DNA of 64,000 bases from Lipingzhangella_A rawalii (GCF_031628175.1 NZ_JAVLVT010000003.1:372001-436000), one strand, 5' to 3'. Shown: positions 26,857 to 36,238, counted from the stretch's first letter. Notes: generated from the letters alone by a model not told the origin. Program-made: numbers and translations.

Positions 26857-28078
26857 GCAGCACCTGGCCGAGGTTCTGGATCTGGTTCGGCCGCTGGAGC
26901 CGATCGAGCTGGATCTGCTGCGCGCCCAGGGTGGGGTTTTGGCCGAGCCCGTGGTGTCGCAGGTGTCCCTACCCCAGGTCGACAACTCGGCGATGGACGG
27001 TTACGCGGTTCGGGTTGCCGACGTTGCCGCCGCCACCGAGGATGATCCCGTGCACCTGCCCGTGATCGCCGACATCGCGGCCGGCGACACCGCGACGCAC
27101 GCCCTGCGGGACGGTCTCTGCGCCCGGATCATGACCGGGGCGCCGCTGCCCGCACACGCCCAGGCCGTCGTTCCCGTCGAGTGGACCGACGGCGGCCAGG
27201 CGCGGGTCGCGATCCGCCGCCCCGCGCCCACGGGCAACGCGATCCGTCGCTCCGGGGAAGACATCGAGGCCGGAACCACGGTCCTGCGGCGCGGGATGCG
27301 AGTCGGGGCCGCCGAGATTGGGGTGCTGGCCGCGGTCGGCCGGGATACCGCCCTGGTCCACCCCCGGCCCCGGGTCGTCGTCCTGGGCACCGGCGCCGAG
27401 CTGGTCGATCCCCCGAACCCCCTGCGCCCGGGGCAGATCTGGGATTCCAACAGCTACGCGCTCACCGCCGCGGTGACCGAAGCCGGATGTGTCGGCTACC
27501 GGTACGGCTTCGTGGGCGACGATCCACGCTCGTTTATGGACACCCTTGAGGACGTGCTCCTCCAGGCCGACCTTGTCGTGACCACCGGTGGGGTCAGCAT
27601 GGGGGCCTACGACATTGTCAAGGAGGTGTTGTCCCAGTACGGCACGGTCACCTTCGACCGGGTGGCGATGCAGCCGGGAATGCCCCAGGGGCTCGGCACG
27701 ATCTCCGAGTCCAAGGTGCCCATCCTGACTCTGCCCGGCAACCCGGTCAGTGCCTACGTCTCGTTCTACCTGTTCGTGCTGCCGGCCCTGCGTCGGATGC
27801 AGGGGCTGTCCCCAGAGCCCCCGACCACGGTGCGGGCGCACCTGGCCAGCCCGGTGACCTCCCCACAGGGTCGCCGCTCGTATCTGCGAGCGGTGCTGGA
27901 GTACCGTGGGGACACGGCGCAGAAGTCCGCCTACACGGTGGAGGCCGTATCGCGCCAGGGCTCCCACCAGCTCTCGGCACTGGCCGAAACGAATGCGCTC
28001 GTCGTGGTGCCCGAACAGATCACCGAGCTGCCCGCGGGGAGCCTCGTCGAGACCATCGCCCTGCCCGGGCGCGAGTGA
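26843..28078 (+). CDS. glp: MoeA/gephyrin-like protein (Glp)
   Basis: 411 residues. All MoeA domains are present: QVDNSAMDGYAVR, IRRSGEDI, VVVLGTGAELVDP, DSNSYALTAAV, TTGGVSMGAYDIVKEV and LPGNPVSAYVSF, with a C-terminal domain IV. The family inserts molybdate into molybdopterin. In actinobacteria the copy between galU and rimJ is Glp, shown in Corynebacterium to bind FtsZ and the membrane receptor GlpR in cell division. Here galU-glp-(moaC-mogA)-rimJ-glpR is intact, so a divisome role, with or without molybdotransferase activity, is likely. Confidence 0.9.
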   Translation: MRTVEQHLAEVLDLVRPLEPIELDLLRAQGGVLAEPVVSQVSLPQVDNSAMDGYAVRVADVAAATEDDPVHLPVIADIAAGDTATHALRDGLCARIMTGAPLPAHAQAVVPVEWTDGGQARVAIRRPAPTGNAIRRSGEDIEAGTTVLRRGMRVGAAEIGVLAAVGRDTALVHPRPRVVVLGTGAELVDPPNPLRPGQIWDSNSYALTAAVTEAGCVGYRYGFVGDDPRSFMDTLEDVLLQADLVVTTGGVSMGAYDIVKEVLSQYGTVTFDRVAMQPGMPQGLGTISESKVPILTLPGNPVSAYVSFYLFVLPALRRMQGLSPEPPTTVRAHLASPVTSPQGRRSYLRAVLEYRGDTAQKSAYTVEAVSRQGSHQLSALAETNALVVVPEQITELPAGSLVETIALPGRE

Positions 28079-28107
28079 GGACTGTTGACGAACCGATCGA
28101 GGAACTG

Positions 28108-28662
28108 ATGACCGCTGCCCAGGAACCGCGGCAGAACCCCCCGCGATCCGACGGTCGGGACACCGGCCACGAACGTCTGCCGCATCTGGACGCCACGGGG
28201 GCGGCCCGCATGGTCGACGTTACGGCGAAGGGGAGCAGCGCGCGGACCGCCACCGCGACCGGGTGCGTTCTCCTCTCCACCGCGGCCGTGTCCGCGTTGC
28301 GGGCCGATGAGGTCCCCAAAGGGGACGCCCTGGCGGTCGCCCGCATCGCCGGAATCCAGGGCGCCAAGCGCACCCCCGATCTGGTTCCCCTGTGTCATCC
28401 CATCGCCGTGCACGGGGTCGACGTGCACCTGGAGGTCACGGACCGTGGGGTGGAGATCGCCGCCACCGTGCGTACCGCCGACCGCACCGGGGTGGAGATG
28501 GAAGCGCTCACCTGTGTGATGACGGCGGCGCTGGGGCTGATCGACATGATCAAGGCTCTGGATCCGGAGGCGTGCGTGGTCGATGTGCGCCTGGAGGAGA
28601 AGACGGGTGGCACATCCGGTGACTGGCGGCGGTCGGGAGAGCGCGATGTCCCCGGAACCTGA
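28108..28662 (+). CDS. moaC: cyclic pyranopterin monophosphate synthase
   Basis: 184 residues from ATG 28108 (GAGGA 4 bases upstream); GTG 28075, overlapping the glp stop as GTGA, is an equally possible start. The N-terminal about 25 residues are extra relative to the family. The MoaC core starts LPHLDATGAARMVDVTAKG and includes KGDALAVARIAGIQGAKRT, LVPLCHP and EMEALTCV. It converts the MoaA product to cyclic pyranopterin monophosphate in molybdenum-cofactor synthesis. Confidence 0.94.
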   Translation: MTAAQEPRQNPPRSDGRDTGHERLPHLDATGAARMVDVTAKGSSARTATATGCVLLSTAAVSALRADEVPKGDALAVARIAGIQGAKRTPDLVPLCHPIAVHGVDVHLEVTDRGVEIAATVRTADRTGVEMEALTCVMTAALGLIDMIKALDPEACVVDVRLEEKTGGTSGDWRRSGERDVPGT

Positions 28663-29161
28663 CTGGTCGGCGGTCGTGATCACCGCCTCCAACCGTGCGG
28701 CCACCGGCGTCTACGCCGATTCCTCCGGGCCGGTGCTGGCGGAGGAGCTGCGGGGCGCTGGATATTCGGTCACCGGGCCGTGGGTGGTTCCCGACGGTCC
28801 CCCGGTGACATCCGCTCTGGAGCGGGCGCTGGCAGCCAGCACCGAGCTGGTACTGACCACCGGCGGAACCGGGTTGAGCCCGACCGACGCCACCCCTGAG
28901 GCCACCCGTGCCGTGCTCACCTACGAGATTCCCGGGATTCCCGAGGCGTTGCGGGCGGCAGGAAGTGCCGGTGGCGTGCCCTCGGCCGTGTTGTCACGCG
29001 GCGTCGCCGGGGTTGCCGAACGGGACGGTCACCGTATGTTGATCGTCAATCTTCCCGGCTCCCGCGGAGGTGTTACCGACGGGATGGCCGTCCTGACGCC
29101 GATCCTCACGCACGCCCTGGCCCAGCTGCGCGGAGTGGACCACCCCCGTTCGGCGTCGTGA
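28646..29161 (+). CDS. mog: molybdopterin adenylyltransferase-like protein (MogA/MoaB)
   Basis: 171 residues from ATG 28646, with GGGAGA 5 bases upstream, overlapping moaC by 17 bases. The MPT-binding signature is TTGGTGLSPTDATPEA, followed by EIPGIPEALR and IVNLPGSRGGVTDG. It adenylates molybdopterin before metal insertion by MoeA-type proteins. Its place next to moaC and glp suggests the operon retains cofactor synthesis. Confidence 0.93.
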   Translation: MSPEPDWSAVVITASNRAATGVYADSSGPVLAEELRGAGYSVTGPWVVPDGPPVTSALERALAASTELVLTTGGTGLSPTDATPEATRAVLTYEIPGIPEALRAAGSAGGVPSAVLSRGVAGVAERDGHRMLIVNLPGSRGGVTDGMAVLTPILTHALAQLRGVDHPRSAS

Positions 29162-29372
29162 GTTCACCGTGAGCCCGGTCTACGGGTGCCCAGGCCGGGT
29201 GGCTGCTGAAACATTCCCGAGCGTCAGGTGGGCCGGGCCGCGGCATCTGCGGCCGGATCCCTGGGCCGGTCAGAGTGGTCCCCTGGTCGCGGCGTGGTCA
29301 GTGTGTCCTGTCCGCTCGAGGGCCGCCGGTGGGGCGCGGGTGCGATACTGGGGGTAGCGGGAAGGAGGGCCG

Positions 29373-30020
29373 GTGACCCGGATTCCAGGATGGCCGGCAC
29401 AGCTGGCCGACGGTCCGGTCGGACTGCGACCGTTGCGATTGCGGGACGCGGGCCGGCTGCGGACGGTCCGCACGCGCAACGCCGAGTGGCTGCGCCCGTG
29501 GGAACCAACGCATCCTGACCCGCCGCCGCAACTTAACCATGTGGCGCCCTACCTCGCGATGGCCCGTTCCATCCGCCGCGAAGCGCGGCGGGGGGTTGCG
29601 ATGCCGTGGGCCATCACCTACGAAGGCGAGTTCGCCGGCCAGCTGACGGTAGGGGCGCTCATGTGGGGATCGGCCAGATCTGGCCAGGTGGGGTATTGGA
29701 TCGACCAGAGGCTTGCTGGCCGGGGGTGCACTCCGAGAGCGGTCGCACTGGCTGTGGACCACTGCTTCTTCACGGTAGGGCTGCACCGGATCGAGGCCAA
29801 TATTCGCCCGGAGAACCGGGCCAGCAGGCGCGTCGCCGAGAAGCTGGGCTTCATTGAGGAGGGTGTGCGCCGCGGATTCCTGCACATCGACGGCGCCTGG
29901 CGAGACCATGTCTGCTATGCGATCACTGTCGAGGACGTGCCGCAGGGGGTGCTGGCCCGGCTACGGCACGGAGCCCGCGACGACGGCCCGCACGACCAGC
30001 AGGAACTGTACTCCGACTGA
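29373..30020 (+). CDS. rimJ: GNAT N-acetyltransferase, RimJ/RimL family
   Basis: 215 residues from GTG 29373, preceded by GGAAGGAGGG. The fold begins GPVGLRPLRLRDAGRLRTVR; acetyl-CoA-binding and conserved segments are QVGYWIDQRLAGRG, GLHRIEANIRPENRASRRVA and EKLGFIEEGVRRG. It transfers acetyl groups to protein N-termini or small amines. It is conserved in the galU-glp-rimJ-glpR neighbourhood of actinobacteria. A 211-base gap precedes it, so it may have its own promoter. Confidence 0.9.
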   Translation: MTRIPGWPAQLADGPVGLRPLRLRDAGRLRTVRTRNAEWLRPWEPTHPDPPPQLNHVAPYLAMARSIRREARRGVAMPWAITYEGEFAGQLTVGALMWGSARSGQVGYWIDQRLAGRGCTPRAVALAVDHCFFTVGLHRIEANIRPENRASRRVAEKLGFIEEGVRRGFLHIDGAWRDHVCYAITVEDVPQGVLARLRHGARDDGPHDQQELYSD

Positions 30021-30512
30021 ACCGGGTGCGGCCGGGGCTGGCCCCGGGGCTCCCGGTGGGGTCGGCGTGCTGGTAGCTCCGAAGTGCGGAACCACTACCG
30101 TGCGGTTGCAGGGCGCGCAATAATCTCCCTACGCGTGTGGTGCCCCCTCCCACGAGGCCAGACGCTACTTTCCGTTATGTATGACTACGTCACGTAATTG
30201 CCGGGTGTGGCGTAATTCTACTGATCTAACCCAGATCGGAGGAAGGGGACAGGCGGCAATCTCGCGACACTCCGGGCCGAATACTGCGCATTCTCGGACA
30301 CTTGGTCGTACGGTGCGGAACGTAGATGGATTGACGATGGGGGCAACGCGCACAAATGGAACACGGGCAGTCAACCCTGGCAACGAGAGTCCACGGATGG
30401 CAACACCGGGACTAGCCGTTTCCACAGTGGCTGCGGACGTGACAACCCGGGAGGCAAGGGGGGCCGACCGGAACTCGGCGCGACGCACCAGCCGGTGGAG
30501 CGAGGAGGGGCG
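30021..30512 (+). other. 490 bp intergenic region upstream of glpR/sepX
   Basis: A short GC hairpin follows rimJ (GGGGCTGGCCCC near 30038). The region from 30160 is markedly less GC-rich than its neighbours and contains the palindrome TACGT-C-ACGTA (30186-30196). A 111-codon frame here (30181-30516) has no recognisable pattern. Most likely it is an extended promoter and 5' leader for glpR. Confidence 0.4.
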
Positions 30513-31184
30513 ATGAGCAACTCTCCGCTGTATCTGGCCATCGTGCTGGTATGGATCATCGTACTCGTCCCCATGCTGCTGCGCAGGGACGTCGCCGACA
30601 CCGCCCCCCGCGGCACCCGCCGCCCCGCCGACCACGACACCACAGCGGACCAGGCCGCCATCGACCCAGACGACCTCCCACACGACACCGACGAGCCCCA
30701 AGACCAACCCCACCCCGGCGAGCCCCCGTCACCACGGCACGCCCCCCACACCGACGACACACCCCGGGCCGACCGCACCACACCCGCGCAGCACCGCCCG
30801 CGGCCCGCCAGCGGCAACCACCGTCCCCGCCTCACCCGCGCCCGCGTCATCGCCCGACGCCGCCGCCGCACCAGCGGGCTCACCCTGCTGCTCCTCGCCA
30901 CAATCGTGGCCGTCACCGCCGGACTCGGCCCCTGGTGGGTCCTCGTGCCCCCCACAGTGCTCCTCATCGGGCACCTCGCCCTGCTGCGCACCGCAGCCAA
31001 ACTCGACGCCGAACGCCGCCGCGCCCGTATCGAACAGCGCCGGCGCCGCGCCCGAGAACGCGCACGCCAACAGGAAGAAGCCGCCCAAGCCGAACGCGAA
31101 GCCGAAATCATCGAACTCGCCGAACGGCGCAACCAGGTCTACGACCAGTACGCCGACGCCTACCTCCGCGCCGTCGGCGACTGA
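30513..31184 (+). CDS. sepX: SepX/GlpR-like membrane protein, divisome receptor
   Basis: 223 residues from ATG 30513, with GAGGAGGGG at 30502-30510. Residues 1-23 form a helix (SPLYLAIVLVWIIVLVPMLL), then comes a Pro/Asp/His-rich linker of about 90 residues, then one or two helices (LTLLLLATIVAVTAGL, PPTVLLIGHLALL), and a basic/acidic coiled coil ending QVYDQYADAYLRAVGD. This is the layout of Streptomyces SepX and Corynebacterium GlpR, the membrane partner of Glp. Its place after galU-glp-rimJ supports this. Role: division septum and hyphal compartment stability. Confidence 0.85.
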   Translation: MSNSPLYLAIVLVWIIVLVPMLLRRDVADTAPRGTRRPADHDTTADQAAIDPDDLPHDTDEPQDQPHPGEPPSPRHAPHTDDTPRADRTTPAQHRPRPASGNHRPRLTRARVIARRRRRTSGLTLLLLATIVAVTAGLGPWWVLVPPTVLLIGHLALLRTAAKLDAERRRARIEQRRRRARERARQQEEAAQAEREAEIIELAERRNQVYDQYADAYLRAVGD

Positions 31185-31245
31185 ATCCCCACCCCACCCT
31201 GGCTCGAGCACCCCACACACGCTGCTAGCCTTGAGGGCGGTACAC

Positions 31246-31319
31246 GGGGCCGTAGCGCAGTCCGGTAGCGCGCCTCAGTCGCATTGAGGAGGTCAGGGGT
31301 TCGAATCCCCTCGGCTCCA
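31246..31319 (+). tRNA. tRNA-Ala (anticodon CGC)
   Basis: A 74-base cloverleaf. The acceptor stem GGGGCCG/CGGCTCC includes the G3-T70 wobble that identifies tRNA-Ala, with discriminator A at 31319. The D stem is GCGC/GCGC; the anticodon stem CCTCA/TGAGG encloses loop GTCGCAT with anticodon CGC, reading GCG. The T arm is AGGGGTTCGAATCCCCT. CCA is not encoded. Confidence 0.95.
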
Positions 31320-31323
31320 CGAG

Positions 31324-31475
31324 CTGGCCCACGGTGGTCGATGACATCCCGTCGTCGTCCCTGTGGGCCGCAGTCTTTTTCGCGGGGGGACGCCCCCCGC
31401 ACCCCCGGATCCTGGCCCACGGTGGTCGATGACATCCCGTCGTCGTCCCTGTGGGCCGCAGTCTTTTTCGCGGGG
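31324..31475 (+). repeat. two 64 bp direct repeats, each with hairpin and T5 tract, downstream of tRNA-Ala
   Basis: Copies at 31324-31387 and 31412-31475 are identical over 64 bases (88-base period). Each has arms GGCCCAC and GTGGGCC about 30 bases apart, then GCAGTCTTTTTCGCGGGG. A T5 run is rare in this genome, so each unit looks like an intrinsic terminator for the tRNA transcript, present twice. A small processed RNA is an alternative. Confidence 0.85.
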
Positions 31476-32425
31476 TGATGTTGCTGGTGGTTTTCGCGTG
31501 TGCGTGGGTCGGCTCATGTTTCGATGTTGGAGTCACCTGGGGGGTGGTGGCGGTGGTTGGCTCCGCGCACGCGCCGTGTTGGCCGCCGGCGGCGTCGCGC
31601 CCTGGGGGCGCTTCCCCGCACGACGGCCAGCGGAGGGGTGCGGTGGCCGTGGTGTGCCCGCGGATGTCGTGGTTCCGGTGGGTGGTTAGGGGTGCGCGCC
31701 GTGTTGGCCGCCGGCGGCGTCGCGCCCTGGGGGCGCTTCCCCGCACGACGGCCAGCGGAGGGGTGCGGTGGCCGTGGTGTGCCCGCGGGTGTCGTGTACT
31801 CCTGCGCGGTGGCCAGCAGGGTAGTGGCGTCGCGGTGTGGGGTTTCTGGTCCGGCTGGGATGCTCCCTGCGCTCCCGTTGGTTGCTGTGCGCGGGGATGT
31901 TTGGCCGGGCCGAAACATGTCCATTTTGCCCCGGACATCGCTGTTGGTCGTCGTGCTGGGGATGATTTCTCAGGGTGGGGGTGCGTTCACCTGGCCCCTG
32001 ATAGGCACGTTGGCCGTCGTGCGGGGGAGCGCCCCCAGGGCGCGACGCCGCCGGCGGCCAAAACGGCGCGTGCGGATCGGTGATGACCAGCTACCACAAT
32101 CCCTGCCCTCCCCGGGGAGGGTTTGGTCTGGGTGTTCGTCGTGCCGTCGAGGGAATGTTCGCGCCGAGGGCCGTGGGCTCCCCTACGCCACGGGCCACCG
32201 GGCACGGGGGGTGCGGGGGTGGTTCACCCGCAGGCCCTGTGGTGGCCCTGGTAGCGGGGGTCCGCCGCTGGTGGGTCAGGCCAGGGCTCGGTGTCGAGAG
32301 TTCCGGCACCCGGGGGATTGCGGTGGGGGTGGTTGTCCGTGCGGGCCGTGTCGGCCGCCGGCGGCATCGCGCCGTGGTGGTGATCGGTGATCTCGGGCTT
32401 CGGGGAGCTCCCCCGAATGACGGCC
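31476..32425. repeat. dispersed double-hairpin repeats (cluster 2)
   Basis: Inverted copies of the 11.4 kb repeat start at 31571 and 31696 (125-base period, about 100 bases identical). A + oriented core is at 32012-32069, and a diverged inverted copy is at 32344-32425. Bases 31476-31628 are also a direct copy of 53873-54058, both starting TGATGTTGC and sharing GGTGGTTTTCGCGTGTGCG. Open frames through the array reflect its sequence bias and are not genes. From 32426 to 32642 nothing else was recognised. Confidence 0.8.
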
Positions 32426-32642
32426 AACGGAGGGTGGCGCAGACGGTTCACCGTGCACGCTGTAGTGGTCGCCCCACGTGCTCATCGGTCTTCAGCGGAC
32501 CCCACGGCTTGGAGGCGCCCCGGAGCTGCCAGAGCCGCCTCGTCTCTGGGGCCAGCCACCCCGGTCGGGGACACCGCCCGCTTCTCCACTCGACGCAGAG
32601 GCACACGGACCGCAGGCCGCCCCAGCCGCCAGCGCGGTGGGC

Positions 32643-33956
32643 TCACACAGTTCGCAGCGCGACTCGGGTGGTGTCGACCTCGTCGCGGACCCGGTCCGCG
32701 GCAACAGGGTCGGGGATGTGTCGCCCGATAGTCCAGGACACCCTGTCGATTAGCTGCTGCACAGCCTCGTGACGCCGCTGGTCGGGCACGGTGTGTGCGG
32801 CGAGATCGCGAGAGACGGAAAGGATCGCCGACAGCACCGCTGGCTCCGCGCCGCCGTATCGCAGGATCTGGTCGGTCGAGAGCAGCAGCAGTTCGTCCAG
32901 GTCGTAGCCGCGCAGGTACAGTTCGGAACCATCCCCGTGCACCAGTCGCTGGTGCCCGTCTGGGTAGCGGGCCCGTTGGCTGAGCAAGTCACCCAGAAAG
33001 TCGAGCGCGTGGGTGGCCGTGGTGGGGTCGTTGACGCCCGGCGACAGGGCCTTGACGGCCACGTCCGCAAGTTGGCGGACGGCGAACGAAACGTCCTGAT
33101 CCATGGTGCGCTCGTCTCCGATGACGAACATGTCGGTGAGACGATCGCTCACATCTCCCGGCCCGTCCTCGTGTTCGCACACGACGCGCCCGAGCGGGTG
33201 GCCCGGCCGGATCCGGTCGCCCGGCCGTACATCGACCACGACGGTGTATCCGGTGCTCCGCAGGCTCCGGAACAGCTCATCCAGGTCGATGAACTGGACG
33301 TAACCGGCCTTCTGCGCCCGCATGGGGACTCCTCCCGCCGTGGGCGGTGCGTCCCCGCGTGGGAACGGGGATTCCACAGGTCCGTAGACAGCCCGCAGCA
33401 CGCGTGACCCTTCGTTGCGGACCTCGGACATGACGAGGTCGATGCGCAGCAGTTGGACCAAGTAGGCGATGAACGCGATGAGTCCCCCAACCACGAGCAA
33501 CGCCAGCAGCGGAGCGATGCCCACGGCCAGGGCGGGAACGTGCCCGGGCGGATCCGGCGGGAGGTTGCGCAGCACGACCAGGCAGTAACCGAAGAGGCCG
33601 AAGAAGCCACCGAGGAGTAGCTGGGTCGAGAAATCGCTGGTGAACTCGCGCAGCAGGCGGGGAGAGTTGGCCGACGCGAGCTGGAGAACCACCAGGGTCA
33701 TCGACATCGTCAGGCTGATCACCGTGAGCGAAGAGCCGGCCAGCAGGCTGAGCATGGACTCGGCGGCAGAGCTCTCGCCCGGCCACAGCCACCGTTCGGT
33801 CGCGCTTCCCGCGGGTACGTGCACCTGCGACAGCAGCTCGGCCGCAATGACCAGAACAGTAGCCAGGACAACCGGGACCGGCCAGAGACGGCTCCGTATA
33901 TAGCTGATCACGGCCTCGCCGCCGCGCAGAATCCAACCGCCCAGCGTTCCGAACAT
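32643..33956 (-). CDS. DUF2254 family membrane protein
   Basis: 437 residues from ATG 33956; no good ribosome site. Four membrane helices lie in the first 190 residues (LWPVPVVLATVLVIAAELL, LLAGSSLTVISLTMSMTLVV, FFGLFGYCLVVL, LLALLVVGGLIAFIAYLVQL). A soluble C-terminal half follows with GYVQFIDLDELF and SPGVNDPTTATHALDFL, the DUF2254 signature. Function is unknown; an ion or solute channel-like role has been suggested for the family. It lies alone between two gene-free regions. Confidence 0.88.
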   Translation of the reverse strand: MFGTLGGWILRGGEAVISYIRSRLWPVPVVLATVLVIAAELLSQVHVPAGSATERWLWPGESSAAESMLSLLAGSSLTVISLTMSMTLVVLQLASANSPRLLREFTSDFSTQLLLGGFFGLFGYCLVVLRNLPPDPPGHVPALAVGIAPLLALLVVGGLIAFIAYLVQLLRIDLVMSEVRNEGSRVLRAVYGPVESPFPRGDAPPTAGGVPMRAQKAGYVQFIDLDELFRSLRSTGYTVVVDVRPGDRIRPGHPLGRVVCEHEDGPGDVSDRLTDMFVIGDERTMDQDVSFAVRQLADVAVKALSPGVNDPTTATHALDFLGDLLSQRARYPDGHQRLVHGDGSELYLRGYDLDELLLLSTDQILRYGGAEPAVLSAILSVSRDLAAHTVPDQRRHEAVQQLIDRVSWTIGRHIPDPVAADRVRDEVDTTRVALRTV

Positions 33957-34607
33957 GGCAGTTGAGCATAGTGATCCACCCGGCTTCAACGTGGAACCGA
34001 CAGGCGGACCTCGCCGATCGTGCCGCGAACGAGCTCCCGGAAGTGGACACCCCGGGTTGCACACCTCGGCGCACCCGAGCGTGCCTCGTCCCCAGCATTG
34101 GTCCCGGGCCGATCGCGTTCGGAGACTTGGTGGCGTGCACCCGCAGCCCGCCGCCGGGGGCTGGCTCCGGCCGTGTAGCCGTTGGCCCCAGGTGTCCGCG
34201 CGGGTGGCACGCCAGGCACCACCCGCGGGGACAGCTCCCATACCCCTCGGACGTCAGGCGCTCAACCAGCGCCACCGAGCCAACCGAGAAACCATGTGCG
34301 GCGGGATCACGGGTGCCCCGCCGCTGTGGTCCTGGTGGCCACAGTCCCCACTGCGGGGCGGCCCTCCCGCGCCCCGTCTCGTGGTCCGGGAGGACCCCCG
34401 CAGCGGCCCGCGGCGGTGAGCTCGCCACCGGGGTCGAGCACCGGGCGTGCCCCCCGGGGGCGCACACACCGCGATACGCACGCCAGGCCGGCGAGAACCC
34501 GGACCGCTGGGGCTGCGCCGCGGTGGACCGAAACATGTGCCCGCCGCCGCGTCGCGGCCCGTGCCCGAAACCGCAGGTTCCCGGGGAGTGCGGTGCCGCA
34601 GCCGTGG
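33957..34607. other. gene-free stretch
   Basis: 650 bases between DUF2254 and the esterase gene. Several overlapping frames on both strands lack ribosome sites and resemble nothing. No copy of the dispersed repeats was found here. It may be decayed coding sequence. Confidence 0.4.
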
Positions 34608-35240
34608 TCAGGAATTGCTCAGGAAGGCGTGCACCCGCGGGAGCGAGCGGGCGTCGATCGTGTGTCCCCCCGCGTGACCGAACACGCTGACCTCGGCGCC
34701 GGCCGTGCGCAGCTGCTCGCTCAGCACCTCGGTGTGCCGCGGCGTGGCCATCGGATCCGCCTGCCCGTTGACCACGGCCACCCGCCGGCCCGTCAGGTCC
34801 GCCTGCGGCGGCGCGCGGAACGGAACCATGGCCGCGAACAGCACCGCCTCCGTGAGTGTCTCCGGGCGCTGGAGCAACAGAGCTGAGGCGATGTTCGCGC
34901 CGTTGGAGAATCCGACCGCGCACCAGGACCCCGGGCTCACCCCGTACTCCTGTTCGGCCGCGCTCAGGAACTGGGCCAGCTCGTCCACACGGTGGCGCAG
35001 ATCCTCCTCGTCGAAGACTCCTTCCCGCAGCCGTCGGAAGAAGCGCGGCATACCGTTCTCCAGAACCGCACCCCGCACCGACAGGACGGGCGCCGAGGGC
35101 GCGAGGTGTTCCCGCAGGGGCAGCAGATCGTTCTCGTCCCCGCCGGTGCCGTGCAGGAGTAGCAGCGGCCGCTGTGCCCCGCGCTGCCCGGCGGTAGGGC
35201 CGGGCAGCCAGACGTGCGGGCGGTCCAGGACCCCGCTCAC
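34608..35240 (-). CDS. alpha/beta-hydrolase, carboxylesterase/phospholipase family (MhqD-like)
   Basis: 210 residues. LLLLHGTGGDENDLLPL gives the oxyanion region, GFSNGANIASALLLQ carries the nucleophile Ser, and the acid and His lie in NGQADPMATP and HAGGHTIDA. It matches the short esterase family that includes Bacillus MhqD. The start overlaps the stop of the VOC dioxygenase gene by 4 bases, so the two are coupled. Probable role: hydrolysis of ring-cleavage or quinone-adduct products. Confidence 0.88.
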   Translation of the reverse strand: MSGVLDRPHVWLPGPTAGQRGAQRPLLLLHGTGGDENDLLPLREHLAPSAPVLSVRGAVLENGMPRFFRRLREGVFDEEDLRHRVDELAQFLSAAEQEYGVSPGSWCAVGFSNGANIASALLLQRPETLTEAVLFAAMVPFRAPPQADLTGRRVAVVNGQADPMATPRHTEVLSEQLRTAGAEVSVFGHAGGHTIDARSLPRVHAFLSNS

Positions 35241-36214
35241 ACCGGCCTCCCCTCAGCCAGCTCCGGGTTGTTTTCCCGGGGGAGGGACAGCTTCGGGAGA
35301 GCGCCCGCGATCTGTTCGCGGCTGGGCTCCAGCCACGGCGGAAGCTTCAGGGCCCGCCCCAGCTCCAGGAGCGGCTCGTCGGTGTCGAACCCCGGCGTGT
35401 CCGTGGCGATCTCCAACAGGGTGCCCCCCGGCTCACGGAAGTAGATCGAGCGGAAGTACTGCCGGTCCAGGATCGCGGTGACCCGGGCCCCACGGTCCGC
35501 GAGTTCGGCTCGCCACCGTTCCTGGGTGGCCTCGTCCGGTACCCGCCAGGCCACGTGGTGCACCGTGCCGCCCGCGACCAGACCGCGCGGCCCCCGCGGA
35601 TCCACATGGACATCGACGAGTGCTCCGGGGCCGCCGTCCCCGGCCGCGAGCCGGATCCGGTTCTCGTGCTGCTCGACGGGGCGCAGCCCCAGATCCTGCA
35701 ACATCCCCACGGTCCCGGACTCCGCGGCGGTCGACAGGGTCACCGAGTGCAGCCCCCGGATGCCGTGCTCCGGCGGCACCACACCGTTGTCCCACGGCGC
35801 CCGCGGATCCCCCTGGGGATGGGCGACCAGGGCGAGCTGGAGCCCGTCCGGGTCGTGGAACGTCACCGCTTCCTCGCCGTTTCGCTCCGTGACCTCACTG
35901 ACGTCGATCCCGAGCCCACGCAGGTGGCGTTGCCACCACCCGATGGATTCCCCGGGGACCGAGAACGCCGTGGTCGTGGCCTGCCCGGTGCCCCGCTGCC
36001 CCGGAGGGGCCGTGCCGAAGGGAAAGAACGTCAGCAGGCTGCCGGGCCGCCCCGACTCGTCTCCGTAGTAGAGGTGGTAGACATCCGGTGCGTCGAAGTT
36101 CACCGTGGACTTGACCAGCCGCAGCCCCAGTGTGCGCAGGTAGAAGTCCACGCTGCGCTGTGGATCACCCGCGATGGCCGTGACATGGTGCAGACCACTC
36201 GTTGCCAGTGTCAT
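35237..36214 (-). CDS. VOC-family ring-cleaving dioxygenase (MhqO-like)
   Basis: 325 residues with two glyoxalase/VOC modules. HHVTAIAGDPQRSVDFYLRT gives the first metal His, GTVHHVAWRVPD the second, and EPGGTLLEIATD the Glu ligand. It is like the putative ring-cleaving dioxygenases MhqO/MhqA, which open hydroquinones. It is the middle gene of wrbA-VOC-esterase, under the divergent MarR regulator. Confidence 0.92.
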   Translation of the reverse strand: MTLATSGLHHVTAIAGDPQRSVDFYLRTLGLRLVKSTVNFDAPDVYHLYYGDESGRPGSLLTFFPFGTAPPGQRGTGQATTTAFSVPGESIGWWQRHLRGLGIDVSEVTERNGEEAVTFHDPDGLQLALVAHPQGDPRAPWDNGVVPPEHGIRGLHSVTLSTAAESGTVGMLQDLGLRPVEQHENRIRLAAGDGGPGALVDVHVDPRGPRGLVAGGTVHHVAWRVPDEATQERWRAELADRGARVTAILDRQYFRSIYFREPGGTLLEIATDTPGFDTDEPLLELGRALKLPPWLEPSREQIAGALPKLSLPRENNPELAEGRPV

Positions 36215-36238
36215 GGCGACCTTTCTGCCCGTGAGTGC

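Noticed and set aside
30181..30516. 111-codon frame upstream of glpR/sepX
   Set aside because: No ribosome site, no family pattern, overlaps the glpR start, and is less GC-rich than genuine genes; treated as leader/promoter.
31451..32390. Several 200-300 codon frames in the gap after tRNA-Ala
   Set aside because: They follow the dispersed repeats in multiple frames on both strands and show no protein family pattern.
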